Shown piece after piece: positions 43,808 to 52,820 of a stretch of 64,000 nucleotides of DNA. The DNA is from Bordetella parapertussis (lineage in GTDB: Bacteria > Bacteroidota > Bacteroidia > Chitinophagales > Chitinophagaceae): positions 36,081-100,080 of the forward strand of contig CALQJX020000015.1 of assembly GCA_943331005.2 (NCBI GenBank), given 5' to 3'. A model generated the notes under the pieces. The model saw only the letters and a program-made list of their open reading frames with translations, ran no database searches and was not told the origin of the DNA. How positions within the stretch are numbered: the stretch's first letter is position 1; every line of letters begins with the position of its first letter. Made by a program: the position numbers and the translations under genes.

Positions 43808-46800
43808 TCAGCTGGTGTGTTGTTTCAGCACCGGCAACTGCACAAAAAACGTGGTGCCCTTGCCTTCTTCCGACTCGAACCATATGCTGCCTTTCCAGAA
43901 CTCTATGATCTTTTTGGTCATGGCAAGCCCCAAACCGGTGCCGGATGACTTGGTAGTAAAGTAGGGTTGGAAGATACGTTGTGCCACTTCCTCGCTGATG
44001 CCGTGGCCATTATCGCGAATGGTAATGAGTGCATGGCCGTCTGTGGTCTCCAGGCATACTTCTATAAGCCCGTCAAGCGTGGCAGGAAGGGCCTGCTTGG
44101 CATTTTCCAGCAGATTGGTAAGCATACGCAGCAGCTGACTGTGGTCGGAGAATACATGTACTTTCTCTGCAGGCAGGTGCAGCCTCATACCGAACTGTTT
44201 TTCATTGGCATAGAGCCCTGTTACCAGCGTGAGCAGTGCGCCTAGCTCCAGATCCTCAGGCCTTGCCTCCGGCATCTTGGCAAAGTTGGAGAACTCTGAT
44301 GCGATGTAGGAAAGGTTATCTATCTGTTCTATGATAGATTCGGATACACGTAGGGTCAGCTCCTTTATGTTGGGGTTATCTCCCTTTATGGCCTGCTCCA
44401 GATACTGAATATTCAGCTTCATTGGAGTAAGCGGGTTCTTGATCTCGTGGGCTACCTGCCGTGCCATTTCGCGCCAAGCCGTTTCTCTTTCGCTTTGTGC
44501 CAGCAGGGCGGCATTCTCTTCTACCTTGTTCACCATCTTGTTATACTCTGCCACCAGCAGCCCTATCTCATCGTCATAAGGCCAGGTGATGCGTTCATTG
44601 CGCTGTAGGTTCAGCCTGCCGAACTGCTCTATGATAACATTGAATGAACCGGTAACCCAGCGGGTAATAGATACCGTTATGAGGCTCGAAATAAGGAAGA
44701 TGAACGCATACACATTGATAAGCGTGATAACGATATTAGAGATCTGGAAATTGAGGTCTTTCTCTGAAGTAAAGAAAGGCACATTCAGATAGCCAAGTGC
44801 TACTCCATGCTCATTGCGCAGCGGTTCGTATGCCGAGAGGTAGGAAAGACCTGCCACACGTTCGTTCTGCAGCACTATGGACTTGCCGCGCGTATTGAGC
44901 TGATTGAAGGCATCGGGGCGCATGATGCGTGCCAGCAGTCCTTTCTGGTAGATCTCGTCTTGTGAGGCGGCAAACAGGTGTCCGCTGTTGTCGTAGAGGT
45001 TGATATCTATCTTCTGATTGGCAGCTACACTGGTAATAAAACTCCTGAATCCGTTAGACTGGGTCACAGAGTCGAAGCGGGTATCGTTTTCATAAGCTCT
45101 TGCTGTGTTCAGGTAGTTCTGCACAGCTACCTTGGCATTCTGCATAGCGCTGCTCAGCTTGCCGGAGTTGGTGTCTCTGTAGCTCGAAGAAAAGAACCAG
45201 ATAGTAACCACCCCTATGAATACAAATGAAACGAACACTATTGCCAGCATAGCATACTGTATCCTTTTGCGCAGCGTGAGGCGCACATATTTGCCCTTGG
45301 TGTTGTTGCGGGTAAAGTAAGACAGATAGAGCTGATAGAGTAGAATGATGACCGCTATGACCACCTGTATACTGAACAGATAGGAGAAGAACGTAATGAT
45401 CTCCAATAGCGTATTGTGGTCGTGTACCACTACTATGGTACGCTTATCAGATATCTTGTAATGCAGTTCAGATGTATTGTTCACATTATAGAACTGGAAA
45501 TCCTGTTCGCGCAGCGTGTCATTTGCCAGGAAGGTAGTAAAAGGATAACTCTTGGTCTGACTGGTGAGCCTGCCATTGATGTATACTGCGTAAGAGTATT
45601 CTTCCTCTTTCAGATTGGCCTTGCTGGTAGCGGGTTGCAGCAGCTCGGGGTATACCGTAGCGGCTGCCTGTTTCTTGGGGCTCAGGTCTATGATCACATA
45701 ACCTATCTTATTGTTGATGGTGTCGCTGTATACCGGCACATAAGAAAGATAAGAGTGCTTGTCGGGCATAGACTCTTTGTAGAACAGATAGGGCGATGGA
45801 GTGGGTACAGACTCATTCTTGTCATACACGAGCGAATAGTAGTCGGCAGAGTCTGTATTGAAAAGCGGATTGCCATCATTGTCGAAAAGGTACACACCGG
45901 CATCATAGCTGCCTGATGCGTTTTTGAGATAAAGGGTATCAAAGCGTCTGTCTATAGCCTTGCGCATTTGTGCCGATGGCTGATAGAAGAACTCTTTCAG
46001 TGTTTTGTCGGTGATAAGTGCGGCTATGTTTTTGTCGAAGGTATATTCCAGTACGTTATCGCGGTGCGGTGCCAGATGCTGCTCCACAAATGCCTTTCTG
46101 CTTTCCCTTTCTTTATAGGCATTGAAGTATTGCAGCACACCGGTGCAGAAAGAGCAGATGAACAATGCCCAGAAGATCATCTGCGGCTCGAAGAGGTCTG
46201 ATACCAGTGTGAGCTTTGGAATATCCAGCAGCACCATGAACAGCAGCAGCCAGCCCAGCAGCGACCAGTAGAACAGATCGGCATAAAAGCCGCTTATTAT
46301 CAGGAACACAGCACCCACGGCTGCGGTAAGGGCATACTTCTTCCACTTATCAGGCAGCAGTTGTTTCAGCTGATAGTTGAAGAGGTAAATGATCATGCTG
46401 GAGATACCTGTAATGATGCAGATGACCAGCAGGCCCAGAATGGTATAGATGTCTATAGAGTAGAATCGGCTCACATCAAAAGAGATACTGGAGTCCAGTA
46501 CCAGGCTGCGCACCAGTGCCACATAGAGCAGCAGATAGGCAGTCATCAGCAGTACCAGCAGCACTGGTATCCAGCGCCTTATCCTGCTGTTCTGCAGCCG
46601 GTCGAAGTAGGTCTTGTAAGGGGTATGACGAGTCACGAATACGATCAGCCATAGTATGCACAGGGTGTTGATGAACAGATCTCCGAATGAAGAAAGATAT
46701 ACACTGGAGGCATATAGTCGGGGAGAGAAGAAAAGCAGCGTATCCAGATTGAACGGTATGCCGAACAGATAGAGATAGATGCGTATAGTGAGGATGATGA

Positions 46801-47539
46801 GTAACGTAGCAACGAACCCCGTCATAGAAGAACGGTTCCTGGTGAGGTAGATGATCATGAGGTGCACCCACGATATACTGGCCAGCAGAGCAGCCAGCAA
46901 CAGGCTGATGAAGAATGCATCCGGTGTCCACTTCTGTATATCCTGTATGTTGAACAACAGATAGAATGCGGGTTCCTTGTTCTTCAGAGTCACCGTATAG
47001 GCCCCGGTTGAGGGTGCATTAGGCGGAATGATACGGGTATTCACCGGTATATGCTCCGATGCCGCAAACTGCGACTTCAGGTAGTCGTTCTCTACCGGGT
47101 AGGTAGCTACTATAGGGTACAGTACTATTACGGTTCTGTTGCCCGGGGGCAGATTGGTTATTTGCCGCACAAATACCCCTTTCTCACTGCGCAGCAGGCA
47201 AGAGCCATTGTCGGTACTGTCCTGGAGGGTAGGTAATATGGTATTGGTGTTCCAGAATTTCAGTTGGTTGTTCTCGTAGGCGAACACATAAAAAGGCATA
47301 TCGCACAGCTGCCCTGCTTCTTCCGGCGACAAAGATCCGGCAAACATTTTGTTCACCTTTTCCTGATCGTTCATAAAAAGCTCGTAGGCAGTTTCCCTGT
47401 CGGCTATGTCGTTGTTTACAGCACGTGCCATTCGCTCTGGCAGGGTTTCCTGCCGGTGCATGTGGTAGTAATAACCGTTGCTGCACCACAACAGCAGGCA
47501 CAGCAGCAACCAACCCCAGTATGGATATCGCCTGAACAT
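43808..47539 (-). CDS. Very large membrane sensor histidine kinase
   Basis: 1243 residues. One membrane helix opens the protein, and a periplasmic part extends to about residue 210. A block of about eight membrane helices follows (residues about 210-470, for example FFISLLLAALLASISWVHLM). A second soluble region lies at about 475-735. Further helices flank a third extracytoplasmic domain (about 805-955), with a HAMP-like linker after it. The kinase part has the H-box in ARQVAHEIKNPLTPMKLNIQ, the N-box in LTNLLENAKQALP, G1 in IRDNGHGI and G2 in SGTGLGLAMTKKI, resembling NtrY-type kinases. Its ATG follows the mazG stop directly. No response regulator lies nearby. Confidence 0.85.
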   Translation of the reverse strand: MFRRYPYWGWLLLCLLLWCSNGYYYHMHRQETLPERMARAVNNDIADRETAYELFMNDQEKVNKMFAGSLSPEEAGQLCDMPFYVFAYENNQLKFWNTNTILPTLQDSTDNGSCLLRSEKGVFVRQITNLPPGNRTVIVLYPIVATYPVENDYLKSQFAASEHIPVNTRIIPPNAPSTGAYTVTLKNKEPAFYLLFNIQDIQKWTPDAFFISLLLAALLASISWVHLMIIYLTRNRSSMTGFVATLLIILTIRIYLYLFGIPFNLDTLLFFSPRLYASSVYLSSFGDLFINTLCILWLIVFVTRHTPYKTYFDRLQNSRIRRWIPVLLVLLMTAYLLLYVALVRSLVLDSSISFDVSRFYSIDIYTILGLLVICIITGISSMIIYLFNYQLKQLLPDKWKKYALTAAVGAVFLIISGFYADLFYWSLLGWLLLFMVLLDIPKLTLVSDLFEPQMIFWALFICSFCTGVLQYFNAYKERESRKAFVEQHLAPHRDNVLEYTFDKNIAALITDKTLKEFFYQPSAQMRKAIDRRFDTLYLKNASGSYDAGVYLFDNDGNPLFNTDSADYYSLVYDKNESVPTPSPYLFYKESMPDKHSYLSYVPVYSDTINNKIGYVIIDLSPKKQAAATVYPELLQPATSKANLKEEEYSYAVYINGRLTSQTKSYPFTTFLANDTLREQDFQFYNVNNTSELHYKISDKRTIVVVHDHNTLLEIITFFSYLFSIQVVIAVIILLYQLYLSYFTRNNTKGKYVRLTLRKRIQYAMLAIVFVSFVFIGVVTIWFFSSSYRDTNSGKLSSAMQNAKVAVQNYLNTARAYENDTRFDSVTQSNGFRSFITSVAANQKIDINLYDNSGHLFAASQDEIYQKGLLARIMRPDAFNQLNTRGKSIVLQNERVAGLSYLSAYEPLRNEHGVALGYLNVPFFTSEKDLNFQISNIVITLINVYAFIFLISSLITVSITRWVTGSFNVIIEQFGRLNLQRNERITWPYDDEIGLLVAEYNKMVNKVEENAALLAQSERETAWREMARQVAHEIKNPLTPMKLNIQYLEQAIKGDNPNIKELTLRVSESIIEQIDNLSYIASEFSNFAKMPEARPEDLELGALLTLVTGLYANEKQFGMRLHLPAEKVHVFSDHSQLLRMLTNLLENAKQALPATLDGLIEVCLETTDGHALITIRDNGHGISEEVAQRIFQPYFTTKSSGTGLGLAMTKKIIEFWKGSIWFESEEGKGTTFFVQLPVLKQHTS

Positions 47540-48313
47540 TTATAGTGTACGTTCTTCTTGTTTTGCCTGGTTCCACAGCTTGTCCATTTCCTGCAGGTCC
47601 ATATCGTGTACTGTTTTGCCTGCTTCGGCCGCCAGTTCTTCTATACGCTGAAAGCGCCTGATGAATTTTTTATTGGTACGTTCCAGTGCATGTTCCGGAT
47701 CTACTTTTATGAAACGGGCATAGTTGATGAGCGCAAAAAGCACATCGCCAAACTCGTCTTCTATGGCACTGTGGTCACCACCGTCTACGGCTTCATACAG
47801 TTCTTTTATTTCCTCGTCTACTTTCTCCTTCACCTGTTGGGTGTTGTCCCACTCAAAGCCCACCTGCTTGGTTTTGTCCTGCAGGCGCAGCGCCTTCATA
47901 AGTGCGGGTAGTGCGGGTGGCAGTCCGGATAGGATGGACTTCTTGCCTTCTTTTTGTTTCAGTCTTTCCCAGTTCTGCTTCACCTGCACATCGTCATCCA
48001 GCTGCAGGGTACTGTATATATGCGGATGTCGGTTTACCAGTTTGTTACAAACACCTTCTATCACATCGTCAAGGGTGAATTTATCCTGCTCGTTAGCTAT
48101 TTTGCTGTAGAAAACTATATGCAGCAGCATATCGCCCAGCTCTTCCTTCATGCCCTTCCAGTCTTCGTTGCTTATGGCATCTGTCAGTTCATACACCTCT
48201 TCCAGTGTTTGCTGACGAAGGGTATGAATGGTTTGTTTTTTGTCCCACGGACATTCTACGCGTAGCTCGTCCAGTATATTACGCAGCCGCTCTAATGATT
48301 TTGAATATTGCAT
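47540..48313 (-). CDS. mazG: Nucleoside triphosphate pyrophosphohydrolase MazG
   Basis: 257 residues from the ATG at 48313. An upstream in-frame ATG at 48331 would begin inside the leader hairpin. Two MazG domains are visible. The first has CPWDKKQTIHTLRQQTLEEV and EELGDMLLHIVFYSKIA. The second has DEEIKELYEAVDGG and EDEFGDVLFALINYARF. The acidic EExxE/ExxD residues bind Mg2+. The enzyme hydrolyses NTPs or dNTPs to monophosphates, a housekeeping role that also lowers ppGpp-type stress. It is immediately upstream of the histidine kinase gene, translationally coupled. Confidence 0.92.
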   Translation of the reverse strand: MQYSKSLERLRNILDELRVECPWDKKQTIHTLRQQTLEEVYELTDAISNEDWKGMKEELGDMLLHIVFYSKIANEQDKFTLDDVIEGVCNKLVNRHPHIYSTLQLDDDVQVKQNWERLKQKEGKKSILSGLPPALPALMKALRLQDKTKQVGFEWDNTQQVKEKVDEEIKELYEAVDGGDHSAIEDEFGDVLFALINYARFIKVDPEHALERTNKKFIRRFQRIEELAAEAGKTVHDMDLQEMDKLWNQAKQEERTL

Positions 48314-48323
48314 GATGGTATGT

Positions 48324-48352
48324 GGGCTCACAGAGCCCGAAACCTAAAGTTA
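48324..48352 (-). promoter_or_regulatory. mazG leader: TAACTTTA box and GGGCTC/GAGCCC hairpin
   Basis: The -7-like box TAACTTTA lies at 48352-48345 and a 6-bp perfect hairpin with a 3-nt loop at 48338-48324, between the box and the ATG at 48313. It could act as an operator or a translational hairpin. Confidence 0.35.
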
Positions 48353-48441
48353 GATATTGTTTTCTGCATTTCTTGCCCTGTCCACTTTGGGCATTAGGCA
48401 TAGCTATGCAATGGTATCTCAGTAAAAAACGCAATTGTGGG

Positions 48442-48996
48442 TTATTCTCCCCATTTATAGCCATTGATGTCTATGCCGGCCAGCTGCAGCACACGGTGCA
48501 CCACTGTCATAGCGGTTTCTTCTATGGTTTGCGGCCTGCTGTAGAACGATGGGGTTGCGGGGCATATGATACCTCCGGCCTCTGTTACGGCGGTCATATT
48601 GCGCAGATGCACCAGATTGTAAGGGGTTTCCCGCACCATACATATCAGTTTGCGTCGTTCCTTCAGCATCACATCGGCAGCGCGGGTCAGCAGATCATTG
48701 CTGATACCGCCGGCTATGCGCCCCAGCGTGCCCATGCTGCACGGGCAAATGATAAGTGCACTGTAGGAAGAACTGCCCGAGGCAAAGGGTGCCATAAAGT
48801 CGTTCTTGTCCCATACCTTGAAAGGGAGCTGCTTGTAGTCGTCATTCTGCAACTCATGCTGCCACACGGTGCCTGCATTGTCGCTCATCACCAGATCGGT
48901 GTGTATTTCAGGGCTCAGTTTTACGAGTTGTTCCAATAGCACTTTTGCATACACAGAACCACTTGCACCCGTTACTCCTACTGCTATCTTTGTCAT
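48442..48996 (-). CDS. ubiX: Flavin prenyltransferase UbiX
   Basis: 184 residues. The FMN-binding start IAVGVTGASGSVYAKVLLEQL and the later LIICPCSMGTLGRIAGGISN and REtPYNLVHLRNM regions are the UbiX pattern. It attaches a dimethylallyl unit to FMN to make the prenylated flavin cofactor used by UbiD-type decarboxylases. No ubiD gene is in the window. It has its own TAGTTTTG box, divergent from the thioredoxin-like gene. Confidence 0.92.
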   Translation of the reverse strand: MTKIAVGVTGASGSVYAKVLLEQLVKLSPEIHTDLVMSDNAGTVWQHELQNDDYKQLPFKVWDKNDFMAPFASGSSSYSALIICPCSMGTLGRIAGGISNDLLTRAADVMLKERRKLICMVRETPYNLVHLRNMTAVTEAGGIICPATPSFYSRPQTIEETAMTVVHRVLQLAGIDINGYKWGE

Positions 48997-49015
48997 AAAA
49001 TTCTTTGAGGTGCGG

Positions 49016-49023
49016 CAAAACTA
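49016..49023 (-). promoter_or_regulatory. -7 box TAGTTTTG for ubiX
   Basis: Exact TAnnTTTG match on the minus strand, 19 nt before the ATG. It lies 13 bp from the divergent box of the thioredoxin-like gene. Confidence 0.55.
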
Positions 49024-49036
49024 CATGGATTATTTG

Positions 49037-49044
49037 TAAGTTTG
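49037..49044 (+). promoter_or_regulatory. -7 box TAAGTTTG for the thioredoxin-like gene
   Basis: Exact TAnnTTTG match 20 nt before the ATG at 49065. Confidence 0.55.
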
Positions 49045-49064
49045 TTTTCTAAAAAATACTTTAT

Positions 49065-49673
49065 ATGAAGCGTGTTTTGCTATTCGCTATGGCTATTCTG
49101 GCCATTTCTCCGGCAGTAATGGCGAAAAAAGACCCTAAGGTTGCCAATGCCCCTTCTGAGGAGATCCACTGGATCACCAACATCAACGAGTTGCAGCTGA
49201 AAATGCAGCAATCACCAAAGAAGGTGATCGTGGATATGTATACCGGCTGGTGTGGCTGGTGCAAGAAGATGGATGCCGATACTTATACCAATCCTGCATT
49301 GGTAAAGTATGTGAACAATAACTTCTATGCAGTTAAGTTCGATGCGGAACGTCAGGATACCATTCGTTTTCAGGGTCGCGACTTTTTCTTTGCGCCTCAG
49401 TATCGCGCCAATGGTTTTGCGCTGGAGCTGCTGAAGGATTATCTGGCAAAGGGTGGACAGATGTCTTACCCGCAAACAGTTTTCCTGATGGAGAACTTCC
49501 AGCAGCCAACCCCGATTCCGGGTTACCGCACCGTAGCAGAAATGGAAACCTTCCTCACTTACTTTGGCGATAATGCTTACAGGCGCATGCCATGGGATCA
49601 GTATTCCAAGACTTATGTATCCAGGTGGAGCAAGGGTGCTCCTGCGCCATCAGCGGCACCTGCAGGTCATTAA
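49065..49673 (+). CDS. Periplasmic thioredoxin-fold protein with a CGWC active site
   Basis: 202 residues. Signal peptide about residues 1-20 (VLLFAMAILAISPAVMAKK). The thioredoxin core is KVIVDMYTGWCGWCKKMDAD, with the redox pair in CGWC, followed by YVNNNFYAVKFDAERQ. The cis-Pro strand lies in SYPQTVFLMENF. The C-terminus is Ala/Pro-rich. It resembles the DUF255/thioredoxin_7-type proteins that reduce or isomerise disulfides in the envelope. The partner is unknown. A single gene ending at a strong terminator. Confidence 0.78.
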   Translation: MKRVLLFAMAILAISPAVMAKKDPKVANAPSEEIHWITNINELQLKMQQSPKKVIVDMYTGWCGWCKKMDADTYTNPALVKYVNNNFYAVKFDAERQDTIRFQGRDFFFAPQYRANGFALELLKDYLAKGGQMSYPQTVFLMENFQQPTPIPGYRTVAEMETFLTYFGDNAYRRMPWDQYSKTYVSRWSKGAPAPSAAPAGH

Positions 49674-49700
49674 TTCATACTCAGACTAGTTTACATATAA

Positions 49701-49728
49701 AAATGGCCCGCAACTTTGCGGGCCATTT
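49701..49728. terminator. Bidirectional terminator
   Basis: A 13-bp perfect stem AAATGGCCCGCAA with a 2-nt loop, between the converging thioredoxin-like and nth genes. Confidence 0.85.
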
Positions 49729-49750
49729 CTGTATCATGTTTCAACTATTC

Positions 49751-50416
49751 TTATTGTGCCTGTTCCGGGTACACATGCTTCATGTATGTTGCAAAATACC
49801 TGCATATAGGCCTCAGGCCGCATTCATTGCACTTTGGCTTGCGGGCCACACATACATACCTGCCGTGTAGTATTATCCAGTGGTGAGCTATAGGCAGCAG
49901 GGCTGCCGGAATGTTCTTTACCAGTTGCAGTTCTGCCTGTAGCGGAGTTTTAGCATTGGTGGTAAGTCCTATTCTAGCCGATACCCTGAACACATGCGTG
50001 TCTACCGCCATGCCGGGCTTGGCAAACACCACAGATACGATCACATTGGCGGTTTTGCGGCCCACGCCGGGTAGTGTCACCAGTTCTTCTATAGTATCCG
50101 GTACCTCGCCATTATAGTCGTTTATCAGCTTGATGGCCATACCTATCAGGTGGCGCGTTTTGTTGTTGGCAAAGGTCACACTGCGTATGTAGGGTTCCAC
50201 ATCGTCAAACGTAGCCTTGGCCAGCAACTGCGGGGTAGGGTACTGCGCAAAAAGGGCAGGGGTTACCATGTTCACCCGTTTATCCGTACACTGTGCCGAT
50301 AGTATCACTGCCACCAGCAACTCATACGGATTGGTATAATGCAGTTCTGTTTCGGCATCGGGCATATGATGCTGAAACCAGTCTATAGCGAATGAATACC
50401 TTTCCTTCTTGGTCAT
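49751..50416 (-). CDS. nth: Endonuclease III
   Basis: 221 residues. The helix-hairpin-helix and catalytic region is TLPGVGRKTANVIVSVVFAK with the catalytic Asp in GMAVDTHVFRVSARIG. The 4Fe-4S ligands follow as C-x6-C-x2-C-x5-C in CVARKPKCNECGLRPICRY. The Lys in LSAQCTDKRVNMVTP is in the usual position. It removes oxidised pyrimidines and nicks the abasic site in base-excision repair. It starts 20 bp after the DUF1015 gene, in the same operon. Confidence 0.95.
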   Translation of the reverse strand: MTKKERYSFAIDWFQHHMPDAETELHYTNPYELLVAVILSAQCTDKRVNMVTPALFAQYPTPQLLAKATFDDVEPYIRSVTFANNKTRHLIGMAIKLINDYNGEVPDTIEELVTLPGVGRKTANVIVSVVFAKPGMAVDTHVFRVSARIGLTTNAKTPLQAELQLVKNIPAALLPIAHHWIILHGRYVCVARKPKCNECGLRPICRYFATYMKHVYPEQAQ

Positions 50417-50436
50417 TGTTGTTTTTGTGTGGCAGA

Positions 50437-51678
50437 TCAGATCATGTATACTACCAGTCCGTCCCTCAGTTTAGGTTCGAACCAGGTACTCTTAGGAGGC
50501 ATTACATTGCCGCTGTCAGCAATGTCGAACAGCTGCTGTATGCTTACAGGGTATATAGAGAAGGCTACTGCCATATCGCCGCTGTCTACACGCTGTTGCA
50601 GTGCTCCCATTCCCCTTATGCCTCCCACAAAGTCTACACGCTTGTCTGTACGCTGGTCTTTTATGCCCAGTAACTTGTCCAGTGCGTTGTTGGATAGTAT
50701 AGAAACATCCAGTATGCCTATAGGATCTGTAGTGAAAGTGCCCGGTTTTGATGTGAGCTTGTACCAGGTGCCGCCAAGATACATACCAAAGTCGCGTGGC
50801 TGCTCTGGTTTGAAGGCAGTAGTGCCAACAACAGACACTTCAAAGTCTTCTTTCAGGCTTTCCAGCAGCTGGTCGGCGGTAAGGCCGTTCAGGTCTTTTA
50901 CTACCCTGTTATAGTCAAGGATCTTGCACTGGCTGGCAGGGAAGATACAGGTAACAAAGTAGTTGAAAGGTTCTGTACCATCTGCCGATGGGGTATGTTC
51001 TCTTTTTTCCTTGCAAACCTTGGCTGCAGATGCTGCACGGTGGTGGCCATCGGCTATATAGGTGCATGGCACATCTGATGCAAAGTTGCTGGTAATAGCT
51101 GCCACCTTTGCCTGATCGTTCATTACCCAGAATATGTGGCGTATGCCGTCTTCGGCTACGAAGTCATAGTCGGCAGCATGTTCTTTCTTCCAGTTTTCTA
51201 TAATGGTCTGTACGCTCTCACAGTCGTTATAGGCCATGAATACAATACCCGTTTGTGCGCCTGTGGTGCCTATATGGCTGATGCGGTCCTGCTCTTTTTC
51301 CGGGCGGGTAAACTCATGTTTTTTGATGATGCCGTTGTTGTAGTCATCAACCGATGAGCCGCAAACCAGGCCTGTCTGCGAGCGGCCGTCCATTATCAGT
51401 TCATAGATATAGTAGCAGGCTTCGCCGTCCTGTGCCAGTATATTATCCTGTACCATCTGGTTCAGGTTGGCTTTTGCCTTGTCATACACCTGCTGTGTGT
51501 GTACGTCTATGTTTTCCGGAAGGTCTATTTCCGAGCGGGTTACATGGTAGAAATTATATGGGTTCTTGCTGAATTCGCGTGCTTCAGCAACATTTACTAC
51601 GTCATAAGGAAGAGTGGCTACCTGAGCGGCCAGTTCTTTAGTAGGCCTCAGGCCCTTAAAAGGAGTGATCTTTGCCAT
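50437..51678 (-). CDS. DUF1015-family protein
   Basis: 413 residues from the ATG at 51678, which gives MAKITPFKGLRPTKELAAQV, the normal beginning of the family. The frame also runs further upstream. Family features are the PYDVVN stretch, NPYNFYHVTRSEIDLPE, and the conserved TYIADGHHRAASAAKV with two His. The function of DUF1015 is not established. Members are widespread and are sometimes linked to serine or phosphonate metabolism. It shares an operon with nth, but I see no reason for a DNA-repair role. Confidence 0.85.
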   Translation of the reverse strand: MAKITPFKGLRPTKELAAQVATLPYDVVNVAEAREFSKNPYNFYHVTRSEIDLPENIDVHTQQVYDKAKANLNQMVQDNILAQDGEACYYIYELIMDGRSQTGLVCGSSVDDYNNGIIKKHEFTRPEKEQDRISHIGTTGAQTGIVFMAYNDCESVQTIIENWKKEHAADYDFVAEDGIRHIFWVMNDQAKVAAITSNFASDVPCTYIADGHHRAASAAKVCKEKREHTPSADGTEPFNYFVTCIFPASQCKILDYNRVVKDLNGLTADQLLESLKEDFEVSVVGTTAFKPEQPRDFGMYLGGTWYKLTSKPGTFTTDPIGILDVSILSNNALDKLLGIKDQRTDKRVDFVGGIRGMGALQQRVDSGDMAVAFSIYPVSIQQLFDIADSGNVMPPKSTWFEPKLRDGLVVYMI

Positions 51679-51785
51679 TAGTGGTTGATTAAGTGAGATA
51701 CTTATACGGTGCAAATTACCAATATTGGGCAATTCCCCCAATCTGTAGGGCAGGGTTTAAGATTGTTTTACCAATAAAAGGGAAC

Positions 51786-52685
51786 TTATAGCCATTTCTT
51801 GCGCCTGAACCAGGTATAGATAATAATGGTCACAATGGCCATAGCAGCAATAGTAGCCGGATAGCCATACTGCCACGATAGCTCCGGCATATTGTGGAAG
51901 TTCATGCCATAAATGCCCACTATAAAGGTGAGCGGCATGAAGAACACCGAGAAAATGGTAAGTACCCGCATGGTCTCGTTGGTGCGCTGCGACGATATGT
52001 TGAAGTAGATGTTCATAAGGTGGTTGGTATTCTCGCTCAAAGAGTCGAAAAGGCTCTTTTGCTTCACATACAGGTCGCGCACATCGCGGGTGTAGGCGTT
52101 TATGCTGCCCGGTGCGTCTATTTTGTCTACTATATCGTGGGTCAGCAGCAGCAGTCTGCGTATCACGTCCAGCTTACGCTTTATCAGGTACATTCCCTTT
52201 AGCAGCGATACTTTGCGGGTAGTTAGGAATACTTGTGTTTCGTAATATTCTATCAGCTCTGTAAGCTGTTTGCCCGGGTCGTCATAGGTGTGCAGGCCCG
52301 ATTTTACTATCTCTACCAGCACATGCTGCGGCTTGCTGCATTCTTTATCATTCAGCAGCTCGCGGCCCAGTAGTTCCAGTGCCGGCAGGTAGTTGCGGTG
52401 AATGGTAATGATGAACTTATCGGTAATGAAGATGGCTATTTTGTTGGTGAGTTCCTGCACGGTATCTGCATCCTTTTCTATATCCAGGTAGATGCGCAGA
52501 ATGATGAAGGTATAGTTCTTCAGTTGTTCGTACTTGGGCAGGTGCCCGCGCTGCATACAGTCCAGCACCGACTCTTCCTGCAGACCATACTTCTTGGCTA
52601 TCTGCCACAGCTCATCCGGTTTCGGATCGGTAATGTCTATCCATTCATAAGAGCAGTCTTTGCCTTCAGTAAGGTTTGATACCAT
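51786..52685 (-). CDS. corA: CorA-type magnesium/divalent cation transporter
   Basis: 299 residues. A cytoplasmic N-terminal domain covers about residues 1-235 (WIDITDPKPDELWQIAKKYG at the start). A long helix and two C-terminal membrane segments follow. The first ends in IVGIYGMNFHNMPEL, the GMN selectivity motif, and the second lies at about residues 272-291. CorA forms a pentameric channel for Mg2+, sometimes Co2+ or Ni2+. A [12 protein letters not shown] box lies 43 nt upstream. No regulatory leader was recognised. Confidence 0.92.
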   Translation of the reverse strand: MVSNLTEGKDCSYEWIDITDPKPDELWQIAKKYGLQEESVLDCMQRGHLPKYEQLKNYTFIILRIYLDIEKDADTVQELTNKIAIFITDKFIITIHRNYLPALELLGRELLNDKECSKPQHVLVEIVKSGLHTYDDPGKQLTELIEYYETQVFLTTRKVSLLKGMYLIKRKLDVIRRLLLLTHDIVDKIDAPGSINAYTRDVRDLYVKQKSLFDSLSENTNHLMNIYFNISSQRTNETMRVLTIFSVFFMPLTFIVGIYGMNFHNMPELSWQYGYPATIAAMAIVTIIIYTWFRRKKWL

Positions 52686-52820
52686 GTTGTTGCAGATTCA
52701 GAGTGTTGCCGTGGCGCTTTTATACTTGTAAATATACCATTGTATCGGTCATAAATCAGCAATTCCGTCACCGCATCATTCCGTAATTTTACGTTTTCAT
52801 CATTTTGCTTATTTGCCGCT

